From NCBI RefSeq assembly GCF_036965045.1, contig NZ_JBALOV010000031.1, positions 1 to 64,000 of the forward strand: 64,000 nt of DNA. Reading direction: 5' to 3'. The DNA comes from Ferdinandcohnia sp036965045 (lineage in GTDB: Bacteria; Bacillota; Bacilli; Bacillales; Bacillaceae_L). Position numbers and translations under genes: made by a program. Below are positions 35,012-44,222 of the stretch, piece by piece. Within the stretch, counting starts at the first letter, position 1; each line of letters starts with the position of its first letter. The notes below the pieces were generated by a model. That model was not told the origin of the DNA. It saw nothing but the letters and a program-made list of their open reading frames with translations, and made no database searches.

Positions 35012-36445
35012 GTGTCAAACCAAAATAAAAAAGAAAAAGCACCAAGAACATACATGACTTTGTTTAAACGAGTGGCTATTACATCTGTAGCACTTTCAAC
35101 ACTAGTGTTTGGAACAGTATCCGCAGATACTAAAATCCAAACCGTGTATCACGTATACATAGATGGCGAAAGAATCGGAACAGTTGATTCCAAAGATGTT
35201 GTTGAGAATGTAATTGATCAGGAAGTAGACTCTTTACAGGACCAGTATCAAGGACTATCCTTAGTCGCAGATAATATTTCAGTTGTTGAAGAACAAGCCT
35301 TTCTTCCGACTTTTGATAATACAGCAGCTGCAAAAAAATTAGAGGCTGAGCTGGAGATTGCAGCAGAAGTGAAAGCTATTACGGTTGATGGAGAGCCAGT
35401 TGCATACCTTAAGAATGAAGAAGATGCAAATGAAGCTCTTAAACAACTAAAATTACAATATGTAAACGAAGATGAGTTGCAAGAGCTAGAAGCTAGAGCA
35501 GACTCAGAAGAGCCTTTACCAGCACTAGCTGAAGGACAATCTCGTTTATTAGACGTTTCATTTAAAGAAAAAGTTTCAATTTCAGATGAAAAAGTTTTAC
35601 CTGAGCAGGTTCATAACCCTGCTGATACTGTTACATTGCTTCAAAAGGGAACTTTAGAAGAGAAAAAGTATCAGGTTAAAGAAGGGGATGTACTAGGCTC
35701 TATCGCAGTAGATCATGATTTAACAACATCTCAACTTTTAGCCTTAAATCCAGAGATGAAGGAAGATTCACTCCTTCGAATTGGACAAGAGTTAAATGTA
35801 ACAGCATATAAGCCGTTTTTAACAGTTGTTGTTAAAAAAGAGCAAAACAAAAAAGAAACAATCAAATTTGAAACAAAGATAAATGAGAATGCAAATATGT
35901 TTAAAGGTGACAGAAAAGTAACCCAAGAAGGTCAAGATGGTGAAAAGTCTGTTCACTATGAATATAAAACAATCAATGGCAAGACAACAGAAACAAACAA
36001 AGTTGGGGAATCCATTATCAAAGAACCAATAGCTGAGATTATCGAAAAAGGAACAAAGGTTGTTCCATCTCGAGGATCTGGTCAGCTTGCATGGCCAACA
36101 GTTGGTGGTTATATCTCCAGTCATGTTGGGTACAGATGGGGAAGACTCCACAAAGGACTTGATATTGCAAGACCAAGTAATCATGCGATTAAAGCAGCTG
36201 ACAATGGAACAGTTGTAGAAGCGGGATATGATGGAAGTTTTGGTAATAAAATTGTGATTAACCATAATAATGGAATGAAAACAATTTATGCACATTTATC
36301 ATCCATTCATGTCAGTGTGGGACAAACTGTGACGAAAGGCCAACAAATCGGTGTGATGGGATCAACTGGTCACTCAACCGGAACGCACTTACATTTTGAA
36401 TTATATATAAATGGGGTTCTGAAAAACCCAATCGATTATCTATAA
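35012..36445 (+). CDS. Secreted LysM-G5-M23 peptidoglycan endopeptidase
   Basis: A 477-aa exported cell-wall hydrolase. The signal peptide ends in FGTVSA-DT (~40). A LysM repeat (KYQVKEGDVLGSIAVDHDL) binds peptidoglycan. It is followed by a G5-like domain (TVVVKKEQNKKETIKFETK) and a C-terminal M23 domain. Zinc and catalytic motifs HKGLDIA and THLHFELYINGV are intact. I chose GTG 35012 for its strong GGGAGG site and the signal peptide directly after. Position next to walRK suggests WalR control. Confidence 0.88.
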   Translation: MSNQNKKEKAPRTYMTLFKRVAITSVALSTLVFGTVSADTKIQTVYHVYIDGERIGTVDSKDVVENVIDQEVDSLQDQYQGLSLVADNISVVEEQAFLPTFDNTAAAKKLEAELEIAAEVKAITVDGEPVAYLKNEEDANEALKQLKLQYVNEDELQELEARADSEEPLPALAEGQSRLLDVSFKEKVSISDEKVLPEQVHNPADTVTLLQKGTLEEKKYQVKEGDVLGSIAVDHDLTTSQLLALNPEMKEDSLLRIGQELNVTAYKPFLTVVVKKEQNKKETIKFETKINENANMFKGDRKVTQEGQDGEKSVHYEYKTINGKTTETNKVGESIIKEPIAEIIEKGTKVVPSRGSGQLAWPTVGGYISSHVGYRWGRLHKGLDIARPSNHAIKAADNGTVVEAGYDGSFGNKIVINHNNGMKTIYAHLSSIHVSVGQTVTKGQQIGVMGSTGHSTGTHLHFELYINGVLKNPIDYL

Positions 36446-36459
36446 AAATATTTAGGATT

Positions 36460-36489
36460 AAACCTTCGGCATGATGCTGAAGGTTTTTT
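36460..36489 (+). terminator. Terminator after the M23 gene
   Basis: Stem aaaccttc/gaaggttt, loop of about 11 nt with possible extra pairs, then six T. Confidence 0.85.
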
Positions 36490-36523
36490 CATAAGTATTA
36501 AGAATGATGAAAGGGGAAAAGGG

Positions 36524-36616
36524 ATGGACAAACGTCCTAAATCATTGATTTTTTCTTACAGACAGATGATATACCTCCCTTTTTCTGCTAAAGTTAGAGA
36601 TAAAGGAGCAAAATAA
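36524..36616 (+). CDS. Possible 30-aa small protein upstream of walR
   Basis: ATG 36524 follows AAAGGGGAAAAGGG at good distance and opens a 30-codon frame (MDKRPKSLIFSYRQM...KGAK) ending 67 bp before walR. It is basic and without recognised domains. It may be a chance frame in the walR leader. Confidence 0.25.
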   Translation: MDKRPKSLIFSYRQMIYLPFSAKVRDKGAK

Positions 36617-36683
36617 AAGGAACGATACGAACTATATACATGTAGCCTCATAAATTTATTATTATGTGAAGGAGATAAGGCGA

Positions 36684-37391
36684 ATGGAAAAAGTAATTCT
36701 TGTAGTGGATGATGAGAAACCAATTGCGGATATATTACAATTTAATCTTGAAAAAGAAGGATACAAGGTGGTTTGTGCCTATGATGGCAACGAGGCATTA
36801 GAAAAAGTGGAAGAAGTGAATCCAGACCTTATTCTTCTCGATATCATGCTGCCTCATAAAGATGGTATGGAGGTATGTCGTGAGGTACGAAAAAAACATG
36901 ATATGCCAATTGTCATGCTGACAGCAAAGGATTCTGAGATCGATAAAGTATTAGGTCTTGAGCTTGGTGCGGATGATTATGTAACAAAGCCATTTAGCAC
37001 TAGAGAACTACTTGCACGTGTGAAGGCAAATCTACGTAGACACCAACAAATTTCTGAGGCAGTTAGCCAGGATACATCAAGTGAAATAACAGTAGGTTCA
37101 CTTGTCATTCATCCTGATGCATATGTTGTAAGTAAACGTGGTGAAACAATTGAGTTAACGCACCGTGAATTTGAACTCTTGCATTATTTAGCAAAGCACT
37201 TAGGCCAAGTTATGACAAGAGAGCATTTATTGCAAACGGTATGGGGCTATGATTATTTCGGTGATGTACGGACAGTAGACGTAACCGTTCGTCGCTTACG
37301 CGAGAAAATTGAAGATAGCCCAAGCCACCCAACTTGGATTGTAACAAGACGTGGAGTAGGCTATTATTTACGAAACCCTGATCAGGAGTAA
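36684..37391 (+). CDS. walR: Cell-wall response regulator WalR (YycF)
   Basis: A 235-aa OmpR-family regulator, essential in B. subtilis, controlling cell-wall hydrolases. The receiver phospho-acceptor is in LILLDIMLPHKDG (Asp ~53). The winged helix carries LTHREFELLHYLAKHLGQVM and VDVTVRRLREKIED. ATG 36684 (MEKVILVVDDEKP) follows AAGGAGATAAG and matches homologues. First gene of walRKHIJ, 8 bp before walK. Confidence 0.97.
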   Translation: MEKVILVVDDEKPIADILQFNLEKEGYKVVCAYDGNEALEKVEEVNPDLILLDIMLPHKDGMEVCREVRKKHDMPIVMLTAKDSEIDKVLGLELGADDYVTKPFSTRELLARVKANLRRHQQISEAVSQDTSSEITVGSLVIHPDAYVVSKRGETIELTHREFELLHYLAKHLGQVMTREHLLQTVWGYDYFGDVRTVDVTVRRLREKIEDSPSHPTWIVTRRGVGYYLRNPDQE

Positions 37392-37399
37392 ATCCCAAA

Positions 37400-39235
37400 A
37401 TGAGAAGACTAGGATTTTTTCAATCCATTCACATGAAATTTGCCCTTATTTATTTGCTTCTCATTTTAATTGCCATGCAAATTATAGGGGTATATTTTAT
37501 TGGGAAACTGGAGTTGCGATTAGTAGAAAACTTTAAAGTATCGTTAAATGAACGTGTCAATATGCTAGCGTTTAGCATGGAGCAGGAAATGATGAAGGAG
37601 AGGGAGGACCCCTCTACTTTAGAAAAGGATATTCGGAGTATCTTACAAGACTATGAGTCAGAGGATATTCAGGAAATACAGGTCATTAATAATAAAAGCC
37701 GTGTAATTGGAAGTTCAGATCCGTACAACCAAAGTTATGTCGGACGAAAAACCAATCAGGATTTTGTCAAACGAACATTATTGCTCGGTGACAACCCAGA
37801 TGACGTACGTTTGGATAAAAAATCCTATGAACGCGTGTATGTATCTTCTACACCTATTCGTTCAAATGGGGAAATTATTGGTGCCATTTATTTAAAAGGA
37901 AAGATGGAAAATGTCTACGATGACATTAAAGAAATCAATGATATTTTTGTAACAGGGACAGGAATTGCAATGGCGATTACTGCGATTCTCGGAATTTTTG
38001 TTGCCCAAACCATCACTAGACCTATTTCTGCGATGAGGAAGCATGTTGTGGAATTGGGAAAAGGGAATTATTCGAAAAAAGTAAAGGTATTTGGCCATGA
38101 TGAGATTGGTCAATTAGCCATGACCTTTAATAATTTATCCAAAAAAATAGAAGATGCCCAGGCGACAACAGAAGGTGAACGTAGGAAACTTTCCTCTGTA
38201 TTGGCACATATGACAGATGGGGTCATTGCGACAGACAAAAAGGGGCAGGTCATTTTAATTAATGAACCTGCCGCAAGCATGCTGGATGTTTCACGTGAAA
38301 CAGTCTTAGAACAATCCATTGTATCTGTTCTAGGCTTAGACGATCAATATACGTTTGAACAGCTTGTTCATGATATTGATACAGAAATTCTAGATTTTAG
38401 TACTCATAAAAAGCAATACATTATCAAGGTTAGCTTTTCAGTTATTAAAAAGGAGTCAGGCTTTATTAATGGTTTGATTGCGGTTTTATATGATGTAACT
38501 GAGCAAGAGAAGATTGAGAGCGAACGCCGTGAGTTTGTAGCGAATGTTTCGCATGAATTACGAACGCCGTTAACGACCATGCGGAGTTATCTTGAAGCAT
38601 TGGCAGAAGGTGCTTGGAAGGATGAAAAGATCGCACCCCAATTTTTAAATGTCACACAAACTGAGACAGAGCGGATGATTCGACTCGTGAATGACCTGCT
38701 TAAATTGTCAAAACTAGACAGCAAGGACTATCAATTTTCAAAGGACTTAATTAATTTTACAAAGTACTTTCATAGAATTATTGATCGGTTTGAAATGGCG
38801 AAGGAGCAACATGTATCATTTGTCCGTAATTTACCAGAAAAACCGATTTATCTTGAAATGGATCAGGATAAGATTACGCAGGTACTAGATAATATCATAT
38901 CAAACGCATTGAAGTATTCACCAGAGGGTGGTACAGTCACCTTCAAAGCATTCGAGGAAAATGAAGAAATTGTGATTAGTGTGTCTGACCAAGGTGTCGG
39001 GATCCCTGATGATAATATTAATCGTATTTTTGACCGTTTTTATCGAGTAGATAAAGCGCGGACACGGAAATTAGGGGGAACCGGGTTAGGGCTTGCGATT
39101 GCCAAAGAAATGGTCGTTGCTCATGGAGGTAGGATTTGGGCTGAAAGTGAAGAAGGGGTTGGAACAACCGTATTCTTTACCCTGCCAACAGCTGATATTC
39201 AAGAGGAGCTAGAGGATGATTGGGATGAAGTATGA
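37400..39235 (+). CDS. walK: Cell-wall sensor histidine kinase WalK (YycG)
   Basis: A 611-aa membrane kinase for WalR. TM1 (~13-32), an extracytoplasmic sensor domain (~35-180), TM2 (~183-205), HAMP, then a cytoplasmic PAS (~265-370). The HisKA box is FVANVSHELRTPLTTMRSY. The HATPase shows NIISNALKYSPEGG and GTGLGLAIAKEMV. A parS site lies inside the PAS-coding part. The 3' end overlaps walH by about 10-20 bp. Confidence 0.97.
   Translation: MRRLGFFQSIHMKFALIYLLLILIAMQIIGVYFIGKLELRLVENFKVSLNERVNMLAFSMEQEMMKEREDPSTLEKDIRSILQDYESEDIQEIQVINNKSRVIGSSDPYNQSYVGRKTNQDFVKRTLLLGDNPDDVRLDKKSYERVYVSSTPIRSNGEIIGAIYLKGKMENVYDDIKEINDIFVTGTGIAMAITAILGIFVAQTITRPISAMRKHVVELGKGNYSKKVKVFGHDEIGQLAMTFNNLSKKIEDAQATTEGERRKLSSVLAHMTDGVIATDKKGQVILINEPAASMLDVSRETVLEQSIVSVLGLDDQYTFEQLVHDIDTEILDFSTHKKQYIIKVSFSVIKKESGFINGLIAVLYDVTEQEKIESERREFVANVSHELRTPLTTMRSYLEALAEGAWKDEKIAPQFLNVTQTETERMIRLVNDLLKLSKLDSKDYQFSKDLINFTKYFHRIIDRFEMAKEQHVSFVRNLPEKPIYLEMDQDKITQVLDNIISNALKYSPEGGTVTFKAFEENEEIVISVSDQGVGIPDDNINRIFDRFYRVDKARTRKLGGTGLGLAIAKEMVVAHGGRIWAESEEGVGTTVFFTLPTADIQEELEDDWDEV
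38287..38302. promoter_or_regulatory. parS site inside walK
   Basis: TGTTTCACGTGAAACA, perfect palindrome, read in frame as DVSRETV of the PAS region. Confidence 0.95.
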
Positions 39236-40553
39236 ATCAATAAAAACAACCATATTAATCATCTTGGTGCTTTCAAGCATTGTTCTGACATGGACTTTGT
39301 GGACCTATCAGCCCCAATACAAAGACCTAGAACCAACAGATGATTTAGTAGAGGAAGTAACGGAAAATGTCTTTAAGGAAACGTCTCAAGTGATTAAACC
39401 TAGTAACATTCTCTATCATATCGAGGGTCAGCATTTTGGTACCTTTAATGGAGTAGAACTAAATAAAGTGATGAAAGAGATCAGCACCTGGGAGATTTAT
39501 GATGTTCAAAACATTACACACACTGTACAAAACGAAGGCTTAGCAGACTTTTTAAGTCGAAGTGGACATGTTGAAATTGACTTTCCAAATCCATTTCCTT
39601 TGCAACTTTATAAATCTTTTATGAAAATTAATGATAAAGAACATTCTCTGATTTCCTTTGATCGATTTGTCATTGATGTTGATTCAGAGAATCGTGGTCA
39701 AGGATCTGTGTACTTTGTATCAACAGGTGATAACTTGGTGTATGAAGGTCAGGTTGATAGCAGGTTAACAAAGGATTTTAAAAGAAGTTTTTATACAACT
39801 GCGACAAGATATCCTGAACAGATTGAATATACGCTATCAGAAACCAATTCCGTATATTTACCGAAGGATACCACGGTTGTAGATCGTCTGGATTACTATA
39901 TCGATGAAATTGAGATTAATACCTTTGTTGAGCGCTTATTTGCAAACCCAGACCATGTCAAAAGGGACATGCTTACAACGGGTGAGGTTCGTACGGATGG
40001 AACAAGACTTCTGAGAGTCTATCATAATCAAAAGTATATTGAATTCCTTAATCCAACGATCATAACTCGAAATCAGACAGCCACGTCAGATTTAATTCAA
40101 ACAAGCATTGATTTTGTCAATGAACACGTTGGCTGGACAGATGACTACCGCTTTTTTAGCTGGAATAAAGAGACCCAAACGACTGTGTTTAAATTATATG
40201 TGAAAAACATTCCGGTCTTTAGTAGTAATAGGCTAGCTGATATCACGCAGCATTGGGAAAACAATGAAATTGTGAAATATACCCATCCATCCATAAGTCT
40301 TCAAATTGATTGGGACCAAGTAAAAATTAGACTTCCAAAGGGAGAAAAGGTCATGGAGTCCATCAAGGGTATTTCTGATTTTAATCCTGAATTACTAGAT
40401 AGTGTGATGATTGCTTATGAAATGAAGGAGACAGAAGATCATTCCCAGTTTCTTTCACTTCAACCGATTTGGACATACAGGTATAATGGAAGTTGGTCAA
40501 AGGTCGAGATAAAAGATGAAAGTCTAGGGGGGAATGAAGATGGATTGGAGTAA
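39225..40553 (+). CDS. walH: WalK regulator WalH (YycH)
   Basis: A 442-aa protein with one N-terminal TM helix (TTILIILVLSSIVLTWTLW) and an extracytoplasmic body. With WalI it modulates WalK in B. subtilis (inhibition) or S. aureus (activation). ATG 39225 (MKYESIK) or ATG 39216 are both possible. Overlaps walK and walI, indicating coupled translation. Confidence 0.92.
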   Translation: MKYESIKTTILIILVLSSIVLTWTLWTYQPQYKDLEPTDDLVEEVTENVFKETSQVIKPSNILYHIEGQHFGTFNGVELNKVMKEISTWEIYDVQNITHTVQNEGLADFLSRSGHVEIDFPNPFPLQLYKSFMKINDKEHSLISFDRFVIDVDSENRGQGSVYFVSTGDNLVYEGQVDSRLTKDFKRSFYTTATRYPEQIEYTLSETNSVYLPKDTTVVDRLDYYIDEIEINTFVERLFANPDHVKRDMLTTGEVRTDGTRLLRVYHNQKYIEFLNPTIITRNQTATSDLIQTSIDFVNEHVGWTDDYRFFSWNKETQTTVFKLYVKNIPVFSSNRLADITQHWENNEIVKYTHPSISLQIDWDQVKIRLPKGEKVMESIKGISDFNPELLDSVMIAYEMKETEDHSQFLSLQPIWTYRYNGSWSKVEIKDESLGGNEDGLE

Positions 40554-41316
40554 AACCAAGTCCTTATTTATCATTACCTTCCTGATTCTTAACATCTTTT
40601 TAGGGTATCAGCTCGTTCAAAAAAGGGATAGTAGTCAGCTGAATGTCCTCTCGGAATTGAGTATTGATGAGGAATTAGCGGCAGAAGAAATTACGTATGA
40701 GGCTTTGCCAAAGGAACCGGTTGAATTAAGTTATATTAGCGGAAAGGTTAAGATTTTTACAGAGGAAGATGTCAAAAGCCTCAAAAATCAGGATGTAAAC
40801 CTCGAAACTGCTGGTGTATTAAAGGGGAAATTCAAGGATCCTGTTAAAATATCGTTTACCGACCAAGTGAGAATCCAACAATTTGTAAAAGACAATTTGT
40901 TAGATGGTGAGAAATATACCCTATGGAGTGTAAATGAAGAGGAAGGGACCATTGTTTTAGTCCAAACACATAACGATTACAAGGTCTTTGGACAGTCTCT
41001 AAATATTAGCGGGGTCATTTATTTATATGTGAATGACGACCATGAAGTCGTCTCCTATGAGCAAACACTAATCCCTGAGTTTATAGAGCATGAGCTGGAG
41101 GATTTGATTACGCCAAAGGAAACTCTAGAAAACCTTTTTAAAAATAGTCATTTAAAATCAGGCAGTCATGTGACGAAAGTGGAAATTGGGTATTACCCAC
41201 TTGTTCCTTATTCAGAATCACAGCTATTGGCACCAACATGGCATGTTGTCATTGATGACGAGGTCGATATTTATGTAAATGCTATTGAAGGACAAATTAT
41301 TTATAAGAAAGAGTGA
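40540..41316 (+). CDS. walI: WalK regulator WalI (YycI)
   Basis: A 258-aa protein with an N-terminal membrane anchor (KSLFIITFLILNIFLGYQL) and an extracytoplasmic YycI domain that partners WalH. MDWSKTKSLF matches the B. subtilis start MDWNKTKS. ATG 40540 follows GGGGGG; an ATG at 40534 is also in frame. Overlaps the walH end by 14 bp. Confidence 0.93.
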   Translation: MDWSKTKSLFIITFLILNIFLGYQLVQKRDSSQLNVLSELSIDEELAAEEITYEALPKEPVELSYISGKVKIFTEEDVKSLKNQDVNLETAGVLKGKFKDPVKISFTDQVRIQQFVKDNLLDGEKYTLWSVNEEEGTIVLVQTHNDYKVFGQSLNISGVIYLYVNDDHEVVSYEQTLIPEFIEHELEDLITPKETLENLFKNSHLKSGSHVTKVEIGYYPLVPYSESQLLAPTWHVVIDDEVDIYVNAIEGQIIYKKE

Positions 41317-41322
41317 ACTACT

Positions 41323-42117
41323 ATGGGGTTGCATTTTAGTGTGCTTGCAAGTGGAAGCACGGGAAATGCGTTCTATGTTGGGACAGACAAGCAATCCTTG
41401 CTTGTAGATGCCGGGTTAAGTGGTAAACAACTAGAACTGTTATTTAAAGAAATAAAAAAAGAAATTAAGCATCTTTCAGGGATTCTAGTTACACATGAGC
41501 ACAGTGATCATATTAAAGGACTTGGTGTACTTGCAAGAAAGTACAAGCTTCCAATCTATGCGAATGAAAAGACATGGAAGGCAATGGAGCGAAATATTGG
41601 GGACATCCCGACAGAGCAAAAGTTCATTTTTCAAATGGGGACGGTAGAGACATTTGGAAATATGGATGTTGAATCGTTCGGTGTCTCTCATGATGCTGCT
41701 GAACCGATGTTTTATGTATTCCATCATGAGGGGAAAAAGGTTGCTTTAATTACGGATACAGGCTATGTCAGTGACCGAATGAAGGGTACAATTGAAAATG
41801 CGGACGCGTATGTTTTTGAAAGCAACCATGATGTGTCCATGCTTCAAATGGGGCATTATCCATGGAGCATTAAGCGTCGTATTTTAAGTGATGTCGGGCA
41901 TGTTTCGAATGAGGATGCGGCCCTTGCGATGTCCGATGTTATCGGGGACCGGACGAAACGTATCTATTTGGCCCATTTAAGTAAGGATAATAATTTAAAA
42001 GAATTAGCACGCATGTCGGTCAAGCAAACCTTGGAAAGCAAGGGGTATGACGTTGGCGAGCAATTCGAGTTGTATGATACAGATCCCAAGATTCCAACCA
42101 AGCTTGCATATGTCTAA
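41323..42117 (+). CDS. walJ: MBL-fold exonuclease WalJ (YycJ)
   Basis: A 264-aa metallo-beta-lactamase-fold protein. The metal motif is VTHEHSDHIKG, with further ligands in ITDTGYV and VFESNHD. YycJ is a 5'-3' exonuclease implicated in mismatch repair. 6 bp after walI, last gene of the wal operon, followed by a hairpin and repeat R3b. Confidence 0.94.
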   Translation: MGLHFSVLASGSTGNAFYVGTDKQSLLVDAGLSGKQLELLFKEIKKEIKHLSGILVTHEHSDHIKGLGVLARKYKLPIYANEKTWKAMERNIGDIPTEQKFIFQMGTVETFGNMDVESFGVSHDAAEPMFYVFHHEGKKVALITDTGYVSDRMKGTIENADAYVFESNHDVSMLQMGHYPWSIKRRILSDVGHVSNEDAALAMSDVIGDRTKRIYLAHLSKDNNLKELARMSVKQTLESKGYDVGEQFELYDTDPKIPTKLAYV

Positions 42118-42120
42118 CTT

Positions 42121-42152
42121 TAAATAGGAGGAGTTAAACCCCTCCTATTTAA
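42121..42152 (+). terminator. wal operon hairpin
   Basis: Stem aaataggagg (42122-42131)/cctcctattt (42141-42150), directly after the walJ stop. It lacks a clear T-run. Confidence 0.6.
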
Positions 42153-42250
42153 AGTTAGAGCCTCCGGCGGATGCCACAGATTTTCAAAGGAATTTTTCGA
42201 GCAAGCTCGAGAAAATCTGGGCACAAAAACGGCAAGTCGTTTTTGATCTA
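42151..42250 (+). repeat. Dispersed repeat R3, copy b (uninterrupted)
   Basis: Begins aaagttagagcctccggcgg, has stem cagattttc/gaaaatctg enclosing ttttcgagc/gctcgagaaaa, and ends with hairpin aaaacg/cgtttt. The outer parts align with 18144-18300, which has an extra 69-bp insert at the loop. Confidence 0.82.
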
Positions 42251-42255
42251 AAGAC

Positions 42256-42291
42256 AAAGCCTATCTGATTTTGTTCAGATGGGCTTTTTGT
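42256..42291 (+). terminator. Terminator downstream of R3b
   Basis: Stem aaagcc-atctga/tcagat-ggcttt with a short loop, then TTTTTG. Confidence 0.85.
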
Positions 42292-42358
42292 TTGGAAAAA
42301 CACTTGCCGTAGCTAGCAAATTCTAGTAATTTGAAACTAAGACGAAAGTGGTGAGCGT

Positions 42359-43441
42359 ATGAAATCTTTTGTTTTACGGACGGCAGGTTTAATGGCGCTT
42401 TGGGGATTGTTTTTCATTTATGATGAGTCGATACCAAATGCCTCTTCAATCATGATTTGTGCAGCAGTTATGTCTTTCTATTTCTTTCTGAGAATCACAC
42501 CAAAGCCAGTGCATTTATATGGAATCATTACTGGGCTCTTGCTTGTGTTAGGAGTTGCAGAAGCTGGAAACCCATTTGTGTTTTTACTATTGATGTATGT
42601 GACGCTATTGGGAGCGAATCAATTGGAAGGTAAACCATTTAAGGGACTTGTGGCTTTAACGGCAGCATCCTTATTGGGGTTTATTTTTGTGGTGGAAATT
42701 GAATTGTCCATGTACGTTTATTTTCTCTTATTCTATCTTCTTGCACTCCAGGTGAATGATCTATGGACGAAGCGGGAAGAGCAGCGGAATCTTTATGAAG
42801 AATTGCTTGGGGAATATCGGAAGCTAAAAAGGGTAGCACTTGCTATGGAAGAGGAGGCACGCTATCAGGAGAGGACAAAGATTGCAAGAGACATTCATGA
42901 TTCCGTTGGACATAAATTAACAGCCCTATTAATGCAGGTAGAGATTCTTTCCATCCAACAAGGGCCTGAACACTACAAAGAAATAAAGCAATTGGCGAAA
43001 GAGAGTTTAGAAGAAACTCGTTATGCTGTTCGAACCTTAAAGGACAGAGAACATGAAGGAATTGCAACGATTTTGCAGCTGATTAAAAAGCTTGAATCTG
43101 AAAGTCATATTTTGGTCCAGTTTACAACAAGGCAGGGAATTCTTTCTGAGCAGCTCACAAATAAACAAAGTGTCGTGCTTTATCGTGTCATCCAAGAAGG
43201 GCTTACAAATGCAATGCGTCATGCTCATTCACGTGAGGTACAGGTGGAACTAGGAAAAACAGCAGACGGGAATATGGAATGTATCGTTAAAAATCGCATT
43301 CATAGGAAAGAACCCTTTCAAGAAGGATTTGGACTATCAAATATGCGAAAACGTGTAGAGGAATTAGATGGAACGCTCGCAGTCTATCAAACGGATGAAC
43401 AGTTTGTGATAAAAGGGATGATTCCATTAGTGAAAATGTAA
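42359..43441 (+). CDS. LnrJ-like sensor histidine kinase
   Basis: A 360-aa NarL/DesK-type kinase. About five to six TM helices fill the first ~135 residues, then the HisKA_3 dimerisation box ERTKIARDIHDSVGHKLTALL (phospho-His in RDIHDS, ~178). The ATPase domain has NAMRHAHS, but the usual D-x-G-x-G box reads VKNRIHRKE before GFGLSNMRKRV. Order kinase-regulator-ATPase-two permeases equals B. subtilis lnrJKLMN, which senses and exports linearmycins. Start ATG after GTGGTGAG. Confidence 0.82.
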   Translation: MKSFVLRTAGLMALWGLFFIYDESIPNASSIMICAAVMSFYFFLRITPKPVHLYGIITGLLLVLGVAEAGNPFVFLLLMYVTLLGANQLEGKPFKGLVALTAASLLGFIFVVEIELSMYVYFLLFYLLALQVNDLWTKREEQRNLYEELLGEYRKLKRVALAMEEEARYQERTKIARDIHDSVGHKLTALLMQVEILSIQQGPEHYKEIKQLAKESLEETRYAVRTLKDREHEGIATILQLIKKLESESHILVQFTTRQGILSEQLTNKQSVVLYRVIQEGLTNAMRHAHSREVQVELGKTADGNMECIVKNRIHRKEPFQEGFGLSNMRKRVEELDGTLAVYQTDEQFVIKGMIPLVKM

Positions 43442-43455
43442 GGGAGGGAACTTAC

Positions 43456-44085
43456 ATGTTAAATGTGTTAATTGTAGAAGATCAATCCATTGTGAGACAG
43501 GGCTTAAAGCTTATGCTACAGCAAGATAAGCAAATACGGGTAGTAGCGGAAGCGGAAAATGGGGAAGACGCAATCAATAAGATGGAGGCCCATGTTATTG
43601 ATGTGGTGCTAATGGACATTCGAATGCCGGTTATGAATGGCCTCGATGCGACAAGAAAAATTAAGGAACGCTGGCCAAATGTAAAGATTTTAATTCTTAC
43701 AACCTTTAATGACGATGAATATGCAATTCAGGCATTAAAATATGGGGCCAACGCCTTTTTATTAAAAACATCAGATCAACAAACACTGATCCATGCTGTA
43801 CATAGCTGCTTTCAAGGAGGACTGCCCATACATGAAGAGGTTGTGGCAAAGGTGATGCCACGTTTATTACATAAGATAGAGAAAAAAATTGAATTGCCTT
43901 TGTCCGCTAGGGAACTGGATATTACAAGACTAGTAGGGGAAGGAAAGACAAATAAAGAAATCGCAGATGAATTATTTTTATCGATTGGAACGGTAAAAAA
44001 CCATATAACACAAATTTTGCATAAATTGGAGCTTCGCGACCGTACGCAGTTAGCGATTTTTGCCGTGAAAAATGATATTACGTAA
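43456..44085 (+). CDS. LnrK-like LuxR-family response regulator
   Basis: A 209-aa NarL/FixJ regulator. The receiver has VVLMDIRMPVMNGLDA (phospho-Asp ~54). The C-terminal HTH is ELDITRLVGEGKTNKEIADELF...GTVKNHITQIL. 14 bp after its kinase gene; expected to activate the downstream transporter genes, from which it is separated by a hairpin. Confidence 0.88.
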   Translation: MLNVLIVEDQSIVRQGLKLMLQQDKQIRVVAEAENGEDAINKMEAHVIDVVLMDIRMPVMNGLDATRKIKERWPNVKILILTTFNDDEYAIQALKYGANAFLLKTSDQQTLIHAVHSCFQGGLPIHEEVVAKVMPRLLHKIEKKIELPLSARELDITRLVGEGKTNKEIADELFLSIGTVKNHITQILHKLELRDRTQLAIFAVKNDIT

Positions 44086-44118
44086 GGGTGTCCAAACAAA
44101 GTGGATAGCCCTTTTTTT
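44084..44118 (+). terminator. Terminator after the response regulator gene
   Basis: Imperfect stem aagggtgtcc/ggatagccctt followed by eight T; it separates the regulatory pair from the transporter genes. Confidence 0.65.
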
Positions 44119-44222
44119 TATTAAATGACTAAAGTCATGTTTTTTACATCAACAAGTGACGCGGGATAGTGCTGTATGGAGACGAGAAAGTCTATGATAG
44201 AAGCATAAGGGAGGTTGACGGG

